Shown here in pieces: positions 49,245-56,426 of a stretch of DNA of 56,426 nt (within the stretch, counting starts at the first letter, position 1; every line of letters begins with the position of its first letter). The notes below the pieces were generated by a model. That model did not search any database and was not told the DNA's origin. It saw only the letters and a list, made by a program, of their open reading frames with translations. Both the position numbers and the translations under genes were made by a program. The DNA is from Alphaproteobacteria bacterium (GTDB taxonomy: Bacteria > Pseudomonadota > Alphaproteobacteria > Rhizobiales > JAJFHC01), in the NCBI GenBank assembly GCA_021775805.1, contig JAJFHD010000152.1:1-56426 (forward strand), given 5' to 3'.

Positions 49245-49635
49245 CTTGCACCCCCGCTGCATCGAGAACGGAGAGAAGTAGGGCATGGGTCAGGAGGGGG
49301 TGCTGCGTATTGATTTCTTCGGCGCAGTCATCCGCTGGAACATACCCGGTGACATCGAACCCATCGTGCATCTGAACGATATGGCTCAAGAATTCCGGCA
49401 ACCTCGACTGCATCAATGCTATGCAGTGGCCTATGCCAATGGGCTGGGCGGTGAAGGGCGGTACCTCCGCCCGTTCTGAGTCGCCCATAAACATGAGCGG
49501 CGACGGTCTTGTCAGACTGTTAGGATGGGCGTCTGGCCATACGATTTCATATCCGAACGTTTCCATAACAGAAGCGTCTATCTCCCGGTCAGGCCCGGTT
49601 GAGGCGATGATGCGTTGGCGTAGGTCAGTGGTCAT
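49237..49635 (-). CDS. Hypothetical protein
   Basis: 132 residues, mixed alpha/beta (IGIGHCIALMQSRLPEFLSH; VPADDCAEEINTQHPLLTHA). No family recognised. Overlaps its neighbours by a few bases and belongs to the leftward accessory run. Confidence 0.6.
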   Translation of the reverse strand: MTTDLRQRIIASTGPDREIDASVMETFGYEIVWPDAHPNSLTRPSPLMFMGDSERAEVPPFTAQPIGIGHCIALMQSRLPEFLSHIVQMHDGFDVTGYVPADDCAEEINTQHPLLTHALLLSVLDAAGVQDG

Positions 49636-49814
49636 TGCTGTTCCTCCAGGGCCTTGCGGTTATGGTTGAAACGTCGCCCGTACCAACCCATTCCGTCGCA
49701 TGTCGAACAGCGTTCTGGCGGTCTTTCGTACCACTCAACAAAGTCCCAATCTTGGCCGCTTCCTTCGCAATCTCTGCAGAGAATTGGCGGCAACGCCACT
49801 GTCAGTTCACTCAT
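49632..49814 (-). CDS. Small CxxCxGxG zinc-finger protein
   Basis: 60 residues. CRDCEGSGQDWDF and CSTCDGMGW are two CxxCxGxG knuckles, the DnaJ-type zinc-finger pattern. Chaperone-like or RNA/protein-binding functions are possible. ATG at 49814 is after GGAG. Confidence 0.65.
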   Translation of the reverse strand: MSELTVALPPILCRDCEGSGQDWDFVEWYERPPERCSTCDGMGWYGRRFNHNRKALEEQQ

Positions 49815-50059
49815 GTTGAGGGGACTCCTGAGAGGCCGCAGTAGCCGCGCGCAATCCACATGCCTCCGTGAGAATTTTGCGGCTCTTTATCTGCCTCGAT
49901 AATCTTGCCGCTCGGCAACTGCCAACCGTCAGAAGCTGGACGCCAAGCCATACAGTTAGAGGCAATGCATTTCTCGTGAGCTTTGCCGTCACGTAATGCT
50001 CCGCTGTTGTTGGCGGCGGGACACCATTTCGTCTTGGCTTCATTCTCTGTCACAATCAT
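49811..50059 (-). CDS. Small Cys-containing hypothetical protein
   Basis: 82 residues with WCPAANNS, HEKCIASNCMAWRP and ARGYCGLSG, a pattern seen in small phage proteins with a putative metal knuckle. Function unknown. GGAGAGACGAC precedes the ATG. Confidence 0.62.
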   Translation of the reverse strand: MIVTENEAKTKWCPAANNSGALRDGKAHEKCIASNCMAWRPASDGWQLPSGKIIEADKEPQNSHGGMWIARGYCGLSGVPST

Positions 50060-50151
50060 GTCGTCTCTCCTGCGTAAGTGGGGGCGGGTGGCGGACTTTC
50101 ACCGCCTTGCCCGAACGTGGGTCTGGTGGGCGTTACCGCACCTGTTTGCAT
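50056..50151 (-). CDS. Possible 31-residue peptide
   Basis: ATG 50151 behind an excellent AGGAGG site, stop overlapping the next start (ATGA). The peptide MQTGAVTPTRPTFGQGGESP and tail is Pro/Thr-rich and has no fold signal. The ribosome-binding site and the overlap support it; its length is the argument against it. Confidence 0.4.
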   Translation of the reverse strand: MQTGAVTPTRPTFGQGGESPPPAPTYAGETT

Positions 50152-50175
50152 TTCATCCTCCTGCGCCGCGTCGGC

Positions 50176-50379
50176 TTAACAATCGCGCCCCGAAGGGCGA
50201 TACCCCTTAAGCCCGGCCACCTTGTTCAGGCTCCGGGCAGGGGGCGAGTTGTCCTCTCTGTCGGTACAACTCTTGTAAGCATTCCACGCACAGTCTCGTT
50301 CTTCATACTCAGCTATCTTGCGCCTCCAGTTCTCTCCACCAATCTGGTTTCGTAAATCGACTGGTATACGCAATCTCAT
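50176..50379 (-). CDS. Possible small basic protein
   Basis: 67 residues (RLRIPVDLRNQIGGENWRRK then CAWNAYKSC). Its start overlaps the end of the previous gene by about 70 bases in another frame and has only a weak ribosome-binding site. A 26-residue alternative in the third frame begins at about 50305. Either could be the functional reading. Confidence 0.38.
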   Translation of the reverse strand: MRLRIPVDLRNQIGGENWRRKIAEYEERDCAWNAYKSCTDREDNSPPARSLNKVAGLKGYRPSGRDC

Positions 50380-50593
50380 CTGTTACATCGTGCCAGTCCA
50401 CCTTATCAGCTTCCGGCCAGAACTCAGTGAGAAGGCATTCTGAGCCGACAGGGAAGAAGGCTACGACCGTTGCGTAACTCTCATCTCCCGCCAGTCCTGT
50501 CTCCCAATAGGGGCCGAGCGGTGGCCACACTACCGGACGGCTGTCATCGTAGTTCGCGTGGAATCGAACCCTGTGCCATTGTGTGGTAGTCAT
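50309..50593 (-). CDS. Hypothetical protein
   Basis: 94 residues; Trp-rich (VVWPPLGPYWETG; DKVDWHDVTDEI) with a predicted beta-sheet. Overlaps the pentapeptide-repeat gene by four bases. Not recognised. Confidence 0.6.
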   Translation of the reverse strand: MTTTQWHRVRFHANYDDSRPVVWPPLGPYWETGLAGDESYATVVAFFPVGSECLLTEFWPEADKVDWHDVTDEIAYTSRFTKPDWWRELEAQDS

Positions 50594-51216
50594 GCCGGTT
50601 CTTCCGTTTCGACAAACAATAATCCACGCAACTTTGCCAAGCGTTCCGCATTGTCGATCAGCGCCTGGGATTCGCCGCCAAGTTGAGTTCCTCTTCGTGT
50701 TTCATTCCAGTGAGTGCGGGCGTCATGGATTGAGAAGTATCGGCAACCGGCCTTTATCCACAATTCACCGTTTCGGATGCTTGCGAAAAACTCGTAACCG
50801 TCCGAGCGTATCCCTGCATGAATGAGATCCGATCCACTGAGGTACGCGCCACTGAGGTTCGCGCCCTCGAAGTCCGCGTCACGGAGGTCTGCGCCCCAGA
50901 GGTTCGCACCACTGAGGTTCGCACCACTGAGGTTCGCGCCATTGAGGTACGCGCCACTGAGACTCGCGCCACGGAGGTTCGCGCCACTGAGATCCGCGCC
51001 ATTGAGACTCGCGCCCTGGAAGTCCGCGCCCCAGAGGTTCGCGCCACTGAGACCCGCACCCTCGAGGTCCGCACCCTTGAGATCCGCACCAGTCTTGATC
51101 GCCCATTGGACGGCCCTTCCGGTCTTAACCGACGGAAACGTGCCTTTGTCGCAATCAATCTCAGCAGTAAACTGGACGGTACCGGAAGAGAGGTGTTTGA
51201 TTTTGTGTTCAATCAT
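50590..51216 (-). CDS. Pentapeptide-repeat protein 2 with C-terminal IKAGCR domain
   Basis: 208 residues. After a 40-residue lead, about 100 residues are A(D/N)LXG pentapeptides (ANLWG, ADLSG, ANLRG), then a C-terminal domain (EFFASIRNGELWIKAGCRYF; DARTHWNETRRGTQLGGESQ). The same C-terminal domain occurs in pentapeptide protein 1 on the other strand, so they are paralogues. ATG at 51216 follows GAGGAAAGACACTCCTG and overlaps the previous gene; a longer start lacks this signal. Confidence 0.82.
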   Translation of the reverse strand: MIEHKIKHLSSGTVQFTAEIDCDKGTFPSVKTGRAVQWAIKTGADLKGADLEGAGLSGANLWGADFQGASLNGADLSGANLRGASLSGAYLNGANLSGANLSGANLWGADLRDADFEGANLSGAYLSGSDLIHAGIRSDGYEFFASIRNGELWIKAGCRYFSIHDARTHWNETRRGTQLGGESQALIDNAERLAKLRGLLFVETEEPA

Positions 51217-51457
51217 CAGGAGTGTCTTTCCTCTTCGGGGCAGGCTCATTGAAGGTCTTCATTCGAGTGCCATGACACTTTTGGGCCTCCCGCTGAAGAT
51301 ACTGGTTGGCTGTCTCAGATGCCACGATACGGCTGGTAGTATAGGCGGTGCCGGCAATGATAATCGCCGCCAGCCCAACAGCGCAGAGGTATAGGGTCCA
51401 GTCCAAGTCGGAGGTTCGTTTGATCGCCCGCTGCTCTTCGACAATGTCTTCAGTCAT
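51209..51457 (-). CDS. Single-span membrane protein
   Basis: 82 residues with one helix (YLCAVGLAAIIIAGTAYTTS) between an acidic N-terminus and a Lys/Pro-rich C-terminus. Role unknown; position next to a pentapeptide protein gives no clear lead. Overlaps neighbours on both sides. Confidence 0.6.
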   Translation of the reverse strand: MTEDIVEEQRAIKRTSDLDWTLYLCAVGLAAIIIAGTAYTTSRIVASETANQYLQREAQKCHGTRMKTFNEPAPKRKDTPDD

Positions 51458-51657
51458 CTCTTTCTCCTTCCGGTGAACCCCTTAGTCGGGTGAATCTTGT
51501 TCATGTCCGACGCCTGAGCGTTATATGTGTTGAGAACTGTCCGGGGATCCTGCATCTTCCCGCGCGTCTTCACACGGTATGCAAAAGGCATCCCCACCTG
51601 CGTCAAACGACGTTCAGGGGAGCGGGTTCTTTTCGGTGTTCTAAACTTGTTCTTCAT
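51454..51657 (-). CDS. Small basic protein after polA
   Basis: 67 residues with about 15 Arg/Lys (KNKFRTPKRTRSPERRLTQV); probably nucleic-acid binding. AAAAAGGAAAACGC precedes the ATG. Not recognised. Confidence 0.58.
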   Translation of the reverse strand: MKNKFRTPKRTRSPERRLTQVGMPFAYRVKTRGKMQDPRTVLNTYNAQASDMNKIHPTKGFTGRRKR

Positions 51658-51669
51658 GCGTTTTCCTTT

Positions 51670-53601
51670 TTACTGAATCGAGCCCCAGTTTAGCCCCAAA
51701 CCGCCTTCGGCCAAAAGTGGGACCTTGAGGGTGACGCAGTTTTCCATGATGTGTTTGACGTGCTCGTAGGCCTCCATATGAAGGCTACTGTGGGCGTCAA
51801 CCGACCCATCGAGCTCATCGTGAACTGTCAGGTGCGGAGCCCCTATGACGTCGCAGACTCCACTCTCCCATATGTCCAGCATTGCCTTTTTCATAATGTC
51901 AGCAGCTGACCCCTGTATGCCCGCGTTGAGGGCGGCGTAGGTGAAGGCCCTCTTCGCTCCCGGGAGGGGCTCTTTTGACCTCATCATTTTACTGCCCTTC
52001 TCCCACATCTCAAAGCGCCTCCGACGGCCCAAGAGGGTCACCACCTCACCATTGCTCTCCGCCCTCTTCTTGGCGTGCTCAGAAAGCTTCTTCATAAACG
52101 GCGCCTTACGGTGGTAGTTGTCGAGGATCTCCATCCCTTCTTCTCGTGACACCCCCAGAGCGTAACACAGGTTATCCACCCCTAGACCGTATGCAATTCC
52201 GAAGTTGATGCTCTTGGCGTCGTCTCTGCTTCCTCCAATCATGTCAGCGACAGCTTGGTGGTAGTCGGTAGCAGCGTCGTTCTGGTATCGAGCGATGGTT
52301 TCATCCGCCCCGCGCAGATTGAGAACGCCTGCAAAATGAACCATGAGTCTGTACTCGATCTGGCTCCAATCAAGCTTCCACCACATATGCCCCTCTTCCG
52401 GGAGGAACAGCGATCTCACCACGTTGCTCTTGTCTGTCGCCTTGGGGATGTTTTGCAGGTTGGGATGTGAGGAGGAAAAACGCCCTGTGACAGCTCCCCC
52501 CTCTTCACCACGAAGGGGATTGAACTGGGCATGGATGCGACCGTTAACGTGGCCCCGCAGAATATACCCCTCAAGGAATGTTCCTATGAACTTGTCTAAT
52601 CGCCGAGCTTCGGAGATAGTCTGGGCTATAGGAGACCGGTGGGACTGAAGCCACTTCTTAGTGAAAGACGGCCTGTCCGTTTGCTTGGTCCTAGGGTAAG
52701 TCACATCGAGTTTGTCAAACACTGAGGCCAGTGACTCTGCGGACCACACGTCAGGTCTGATACTCGACTGTCTCTTAATCTCGTCGAGTTGCGCCTCAAA
52801 AGAATGCCGAAGTACGTCAACCGTCTTCTCTGTGTTCGCAACGTCAACGGGGACACCCCTTTTCCGCATTGCGAGGAGCATGGGTATCAGGTTACTCTCA
52901 AGCTCAAACAGTTTCCACAGTCCTTGTGCCTCTAGCTGAACCCGCTGCTTCTTGAAGATACGGAGGGGCCTGTCTACGTCACTTTCAGCGTAGGGACCGA
53001 CCACTGTCGCAGGAGCCCGCCAGATGTTATTCCGAACTCCCTTGGGCCCAAAAGCGTCTTCGAGCCACTGAAGCATGGTGTTTGACTCTTTCCCCTCGCC
53101 CAGCCACTCTTTTGACAGCACTTCGAGAGCATAAGACAGGCGGTTTTCGTCAAGGAGGGGCTCTGCCACCTGTACGTCCCAGAAAGGCCCTATGGGGTCG
53201 ATCCCCGCCGCCTGCAGGAACTCAAGGTCGTACAGCAGGTTGGCCCCGACTTTTGGAACAGGTAGTCTGAGTTGTTTTTCAACCCACTTGAAGACGGTGT
53301 TCTTTGGGAGATTCGGACCGGTTTGATGTGCCACGGGGTAATACTGACGGAACCCCGCCTCGGTACCTATTGATATCCCGGCTATGTACCCGTCTCGGTA
53401 GGCGCCAGGTCCCCGCGCAAGGAGGTCAGGATCGTGCGTCTCAACGTCTACTGCAATCATGCCCTGCCCGCTGAGGTCAGGGAACGCATCGGGACCTTCA
53501 GGGAGAAACCACCCGGTGTCAGGTATAGCGGGAAGGGGCCTATTTTCAGGCTTGACTGCGCCCCTTTGACGAGGTGGCGGCTCGTCCCAGAAGAGGAGCA
53601 C
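51670..53601 (-). CDS. polA: DNA polymerase, family A (PolI-like) with 3'-5' exonuclease
   Basis: 643 residues. Exonuclease: IAVDVETHDPD (Asp52, Glu54), a motif II around GANLLYDLEFLQ, and PYAESD (YxxxD). Polymerase: motif A WKLDWSQIEYR, O-helix RDDAKSINFGIAYG (Arg, Lys, Phe, Tyr of the O-helix conserved) and motif C TVHDELDG. There is no 5'-3' exonuclease domain, as in T7-type replicases. Start is GTG at 53601, sharing one base with the queE stop (TAGTG) after GAGGAGCC; a longer in-frame ORF upstream is only the shadow of queE. Confidence 0.93.
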   Translation of the reverse strand: MLLFWDEPPPRQRGAVKPENRPLPAIPDTGWFLPEGPDAFPDLSGQGMIAVDVETHDPDLLARGPGAYRDGYIAGISIGTEAGFRQYYPVAHQTGPNLPKNTVFKWVEKQLRLPVPKVGANLLYDLEFLQAAGIDPIGPFWDVQVAEPLLDENRLSYALEVLSKEWLGEGKESNTMLQWLEDAFGPKGVRNNIWRAPATVVGPYAESDVDRPLRIFKKQRVQLEAQGLWKLFELESNLIPMLLAMRKRGVPVDVANTEKTVDVLRHSFEAQLDEIKRQSSIRPDVWSAESLASVFDKLDVTYPRTKQTDRPSFTKKWLQSHRSPIAQTISEARRLDKFIGTFLEGYILRGHVNGRIHAQFNPLRGEEGGAVTGRFSSSHPNLQNIPKATDKSNVVRSLFLPEEGHMWWKLDWSQIEYRLMVHFAGVLNLRGADETIARYQNDAATDYHQAVADMIGGSRDDAKSINFGIAYGLGVDNLCYALGVSREEGMEILDNYHRKAPFMKKLSEHAKKRAESNGEVVTLLGRRRRFEMWEKGSKMMRSKEPLPGAKRAFTYAALNAGIQGSAADIMKKAMLDIWESGVCDVIGAPHLTVHDELDGSVDAHSSLHMEAYEHVKHIMENCVTLKVPLLAEGGLGLNWGSIQ

Positions 53602-54305
53602 TAGCCCGGCTCCTCGATTCCAAGCTCTTTGTGCATCTGCGTCCCGGCTATGACTCCATGGGCGAGGGCTAGATCTCCCACCAGCTTCTTGTTCATGTCG
53701 TTGAGGGTAGGGTCTTGTTCGTCCATCGGGGACAAGTAAACCTCCGCCTGGTTGCACGGCTCGGCGAGGGGCCGGGGGGTGCCCTGAAGGAGGGTTTGGG
53801 TATTCGTTACGGGGATGTAACGAATATGCTCGTTCCCGGCTGATATGACATATTTGTAGGCGTCTGGTTTCAGTCGAGGGTGAATCGTCGGTGTCTTCGG
53901 AGAGCATACGATCATAGCGTATTTCTCGATGTCTTCGAGGTAGAAGCTCCCGGCCGTTTCGATCTGAACTGTATACCCCCGGTGACTGAGGTGCCGGCAG
54001 AGAGGGACGATGTTCTGACGCATAGGCTCCCCTCCGGTGATAACAACGACGTCCGTCCTCGGAGTGTCCAGCGACCATATTGCGTCGAGAATTTCGTTGA
54101 CACTCATCCATGGGTCTTCGGGAGAACTGAACTCAGTGTCACAGAAGGTACACCTGAGGTTGCAGCCGTGCAGTCGAAGGAAGATGCTGGGGTGTCCGGC
54201 AAGCGGGCCCTCCCCCTGTATGGTGTAGAATGGGGACCCTTTCACCACCCGCAGCCGGGTACCGTCCGTCAGTTCTCTTTTCATTATGGGGTTCTTGCCA
54301 AACAT
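53601..54305 (-). CDS. queE: 7-carboxy-7-deazaguanine synthase QueE
   Basis: 234 residues. Radical-SAM enzyme that contracts 6-carboxytetrahydropterin to 7-carboxy-7-deazaguanine. The Fe-S motif CNLRCTFCD (CxxxCxxC) is intact, with FYTIQGEGPLAGHPSIFLRL upstream and VVITGGEPMRQN downstream, all typical of QueE. It supplies the substrate of QueC. It lies between the clamp-like gene and polA, two bases and minus one base from them, so it is expressed with replication genes. Confidence 0.93.
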   Translation of the reverse strand: MFGKNPIMKRELTDGTRLRVVKGSPFYTIQGEGPLAGHPSIFLRLHGCNLRCTFCDTEFSSPEDPWMSVNEILDAIWSLDTPRTDVVVITGGEPMRQNIVPLCRHLSHRGYTVQIETAGSFYLEDIEKYAMIVCSPKTPTIHPRLKPDAYKYVISAGNEHIRYIPVTNTQTLLQGTPRPLAEPCNQAEVYLSPMDEQDPTLNDMNKKLVGDLALAHGVIAGTQMHKELGIEEPG

Positions 54306-54306
54306 C

Positions 54307-55269
54307 TTAAGTCCTTCCTACAATACAACCTGAAACGAGGGGACCTTTGAAAGCACTCGGTTTCGGGTAACTTCCCGGGTCCCATTCTGTGGCCACCTGC
54401 ATAACTTTGTCGAGGTGCTTCACTGTCCAGCGAGTATACTCGGAGCCTTCTGGAACCGCGCACCCTACGCCTTCTTCGACAGTAGCAGTTTTATGCTGAA
54501 CTGACATGTGTTCAGCATGAAATTCAATATAGCTATCCGCCAGAGGGGCCAGAGTCCCATAAGCCGCCCTAAAATCTTCTGTGATCTTTGTAGGCGGTTC
54601 TTTTCCTTGGAACTCTTCGAGCATAGTGACGAGGTTCGCGGGAAATTTGTCGTCAATCAGGACGCTCGTCATCCAAGACCCGTCTTCCCACTTGAAAGCC
54701 AGCCGCCCGCTGTCACCCGACCAGGCTTTTGCGTTGCTCCGATCCAGAAGAAAATCGACCGCCCATACGGGAAGGATGATCTCGGGCGATCCGTGTAGCT
54801 CACAGGGCACAGAGGCAAGGCATACGTTGTTAGTGGCGATTACGTTGTTGCCCGAGAGAACCACGCCCATAGCCCAGAGATGCGTGGCGTCTTCCGCTAC
54901 GAAGGGGCGCACCTGTCTGACTGCCTCAACCAGGTTGACGGGGAGAGGTGCCCAACCTTCAGGTTCATAAGTATCCCAGACAGCTCTCTCGTCCAGGATG
55001 GGTATTTTTGCCTTAAACCGGCCGGCAGACAGCCTCACAAAGTTGTCTTCTTCAGAGACGGTGAGCTCTTTGTCAGTGGCTTTCAGTATGCGTCTGAGTT
55101 CAGACCCCGGAACCAGGGCTTTAATGCCGTGAGTGTCACACGGACGGAAGGCTTTGAGTCTCCCGTCAGTCGACGATATCCCGTCCTCTGAGAACTGGAA
55201 GTGAGTCATCTCATGGACAAGAGTCGACGCTCCCAGCGCGTCATCAAGCCACTGTATAGCCGCCCTCAT
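54307..55269 (-). CDS. DnaN-like sliding clamp
   Basis: 320 residues. The order KALVPGSELRRILK / EDNFVRLSAGRFKAKIPILD / VVLSGNNVIATNNVCLASVP / EIILPVWAVDFLL / IDDKFPAN parallels the repeated domain pattern of bacterial DNA polymerase III beta clamp (ATD... VPARKFFDI ... DGRFPDY). It would hold the phage polymerase on DNA. Somewhat shorter than cellular DnaN (about 366) and diverged in the third part. AAAGGAG precedes the ATG. Confidence 0.72.
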   Translation of the reverse strand: MRAAIQWLDDALGASTLVHEMTHFQFSEDGISSTDGRLKAFRPCDTHGIKALVPGSELRRILKATDKELTVSEEDNFVRLSAGRFKAKIPILDERAVWDTYEPEGWAPLPVNLVEAVRQVRPFVAEDATHLWAMGVVLSGNNVIATNNVCLASVPCELHGSPEIILPVWAVDFLLDRSNAKAWSGDSGRLAFKWEDGSWMTSVLIDDKFPANLVTMLEEFQGKEPPTKITEDFRAAYGTLAPLADSYIEFHAEHMSVQHKTATVEEGVGCAVPEGSEYTRWTVKHLDKVMQVATEWDPGSYPKPSAFKGPLVSGCIVGRT

Positions 55270-55306
55270 TCGAAGGACTCCTTTCTTATGTTAGGGTTTG
55301 CTGTCA

Positions 55307-55426
55307 TCACAACCTCCAATCATCATCGTCATCACATGCATCATCGAAAACCACCTCCACCAACATGTAGAGAAGGATTGTTGTAAAGACCCCCAGAACA
55401 GGAGCCGTTATCATCCAAAAGCTCAT
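55307..55426 (-). CDS. 39-residue small membrane protein
   Basis: ATG 55426 behind AAAGGAGG, a very strong site. MSFWMITAPVLGVFTTILLY then a hydrophobic segment and an Asp-rich end (DDACDDDDD). One membrane span is likely. The TGA is shared with the next tiny frame (55311-55270), which may be a leader for the clamp gene. Role unknown. Confidence 0.5.
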   Translation of the reverse strand: MSFWMITAPVLGVFTTILLYMLVEVVFDDACDDDDDWRL

Positions 55427-55497
55427 CCGAGCCTCCTTTCTAGACTATCCCTATCTTCAATTTCAAGGTGGATAGCCGCTACCATATCACAGTACAT
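55423..55497 (-). CDS. Possible 24-residue peptide
   Basis: ATG 55497, MYCDMVAAIHLEIEDRDSLE, stop overlapping the start of the 39-residue gene (ATGA). Coupling is the only support. It may just carry the AAAGGAGG site of the next gene inside a translated leader. Confidence 0.3.
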   Translation of the reverse strand: MYCDMVAAIHLEIEDRDSLERRLG

Positions 55498-55506
55498 CCT
55501 GAGCCA

Positions 55507-55815
55507 CTAGTCATCAGGCTTATACCACCCTACGATTTCGGCGGCGTGCATGAAATGGATATACCAGTGGAGGGGGTAGTGGTCAATGTCCGACAAAAAC
55601 AGCTCAACGTCTGACTGCGTGACATTGTCGTGCATGAAAGATCTTGGAGTGGATCCAGCAGCCGGCTTTAATATAAGTGCTCGGTACTTTCGCACTAGAG
55701 CCTTTGATGGGTCTTCTTTTCTGACCCCGTCACACCCCCGAAGAGCAGACAGCAAAACCGCCTGCATCTTAAAGGGGAGGTCAGACACCCATTCATGGAC
55801 GTCAGATTCACTCAT
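55507..55815 (-). CDS. Hypothetical protein between HAD and small membrane genes
   Basis: 102 residues, helical (VSDLPFKMQAVLLSALRGCD; HWYIHFMHAAEIVGWYKPDD). Acidic, no family recognised, but of a type common in phage early regions. ATG at 55815 overlaps the HAD gene stop (ATGA). Confidence 0.65.
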   Translation of the reverse strand: MSESDVHEWVSDLPFKMQAVLLSALRGCDGVRKEDPSKALVRKYRALILKPAAGSTPRSFMHDNVTQSDVELFLSDIDHYPLHWYIHFMHAAEIVGWYKPDD

Positions 55816-56189
55816 TTCTTGTTCCACGGTTTGAAGTTGAGAAGGTCGTCGGCGGCAGGCCACGTCCCTGTGAAGTTCAGAGCCCTGTCGTCAAGGGTGA
55901 CGAAAGCCGGCGGTTTTGCCTGAGGGTACTTGATCAACGACAACCACTCGAGGTCTTCAGCCTCACCGTCCTCGAAAGCCCACTTCTGCATCCATGACAT
56001 CATCGCCGCACGGCCCAGGTAGGTGCCGGAACGTGAGCTGTATATCTGGACCTCAAAACCTGCCGACTGATAAGCCTTGATCGCGTCGAAGGCCCCGGGA
56101 ACGGGAGGGTCTGAGATAATGTGGACGTCTTCCCACCCGCTCTCGTATGAGTGGATAACGCCGTCAAAGTCTAAGCAAAGTATCTTCAT
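55812..56189 (-). CDS. HAD-superfamily phosphatase-like protein
   Basis: 125 residues. ILCLDFDGVIH is HAD motif I (DxDG), QIYSSRSGTYLG motif II (S), then a Lys-containing region and FVTLDDRALNF as motif IV (DD). Small phage HAD proteins can act on nucleotides or DNA 3' ends. Fourth gene after queF/dpdA on the same transcript; a role in pterin or nucleotide handling is possible. ATG preceded by GGAACAGACC. Confidence 0.78.
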   Translation of the reverse strand: MKILCLDFDGVIHSYESGWEDVHIISDPPVPGAFDAIKAYQSAGFEVQIYSSRSGTYLGRAAMMSWMQKWAFEDGEAEDLEWLSLIKYPQAKPPAFVTLDDRALNFTGTWPAADDLLNFKPWNKK

Positions 56190-56350
56190 GGTCTGTTCCT
56201 TTGGTTGAGTAACATCTGCGTCAGGTGCATGATTTCATTTCTGACGGATGACACTTCTTTTCCTATTCGCATAGCACAAGCCGCCACCAAGAAAAGTACA
56301 CCGAACCACTCTATGACAAGCACGGTGAGAAGGGTGTTAGTTAGAAGCAT
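56186..56350 (-). CDS. 54-residue junction-spanning membrane protein
   Basis: ATG 56350 (equivalent to 65 in the duplicate), stop overlapping the HAD gene start (ATGA). MLLTNTLLTVLVIEWFGVLF continues with LVAACAMRIGKEVSSVRN: one transmembrane span and a charged helix. AAAGGACAAATA precedes it, directly after dpdA. It is complete only here because the window ends cut the circle within it. Role unknown. Confidence 0.65.
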   Translation of the reverse strand: MLLTNTLLTVLVIEWFGVLFLVAACAMRIGKEVSSVRNEIMHLTQMLLNQRNRP

Positions 56351-56426
56351 TATTTGTCCTTTCTAGAACAGGGTGGGTTGGGCGGTCAACTCTTTCACCT
56401 TAACGTCTTTCGACATCTTGGTCATA
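56286..56426. repeat. Right copy of the 141-bp contig-end repeat
   Basis: Identical to 1-141. Removing one copy gives a closed genome of 56,285 bp in which the leftward operon reads through from dpdA into the HAD, clamp, queE and polA genes. Confidence 0.95.

Noticed and set aside
50818..51394. Long plus-strand frames opposite the second pentapeptide gene
   Set aside because: Repetitive EVRA/RFAPL-type translations caused by the repeat on the other strand; real gene is leftward.
53602..54111. N-terminal extension of the DNA polymerase reading frame upstream of 53601
   Set aside because: It lies out of frame inside queE, has Arg/Pro-rich nonsense composition, and the GTG at 53601 has a good ribosome-binding site and begins the conserved part.
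1..56426. tRNA genes, integrase or repressor-attachment module
   Set aside because: No cloverleaf with conserved TTCNANNC arm, no tyrosine or serine recombinase motif and no attachment site was found by eye; a covariance-model scan would be needed to exclude a tRNA fully.

Overview
The window is a complete tailed-phage genome of 56,285 bp written with a 141-bp overlap: bases 1-141 are identical to 56286-56426, so the contig closes into a circle (or is a circularly permuted, headful-packaged genome). The module is podovirus-like: P22-type portal, scaffold, capsid, short-tail adaptor/nozzle proteins and several ejection-type proteins, with no tape-measure, tail-tube or sheath genes. No integrase, RNA polymerase or tRNA gene was seen, which suggests a lytic phage that uses host RNA polymerase. 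An alphaproteobacterial host is suggested by a phage GcrA homologue, a holin resembling the gene-transfer-agent 3-TM type, and a set of promoter-like sites of the form CTTG(T/C)A-N16/17-(C/T)TA(T/C)AT, close to the alphaproteobacterial sigma-70 consensus.

Layout. A divergent control region at about 6.04-6.15 kb separates two transcription blocks. The leftward block runs 6042->78, crosses the contig junction and continues 56350->48347. It carries a SNF2-type helicase, queD, a Cys-cluster protein, folE, queF, dpdA, a junction-spanning small membrane protein, a HAD-type phosphatase, a DnaN-like sliding clamp, queE, a family A DNA polymerase, then small accessory genes including a pentapeptide-repeat protein and an HTH regulator. 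The rightward block first carries replication genes (SSB-like protein, archaeo-eukaryotic-type primase, UvrD-like helicase), then a run of small accessory genes each preceded by its own promoter-like element and a conserved TAAA(A/C)AGGAG leader (DUF932, pentapeptide-repeat, GcrA, DUF2786, paralogous small proteins, queC). After a 288-bp AT-rich, repeat-containing gap at 19.2-19.5 kb come the late genes: nuclease, terminase, portal, scaffold, capsid, a methyltransferase/DUF115/glycosyltransferase cassette, tail adaptors, a large polyvalent effector, peptidoglycan-active virion proteins, ejection proteins, tail fibre and lysis genes.

How it fits together. FolE, QueD, QueE, QueC and QueF form a full route from GTP to preQ1, and DpdA would exchange it for guanine in the phage DNA; a 7-deazaguanine (most simply dPreQ1) genome that resists restriction is predicted. 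The QueC is odd: all four zinc-ligand cysteines are replaced. Other notable points are a matched pair of promoter-overlapping operators (CTGATA-N10-TATCAG), a virion protein combining an HExxH peptidase-like domain with two ADP-ribosyltransferase-like segments, and two pentapeptide-repeat proteins sharing an uncharacterised C-terminal domain. All functions are read from sequence alone; no database search was run.
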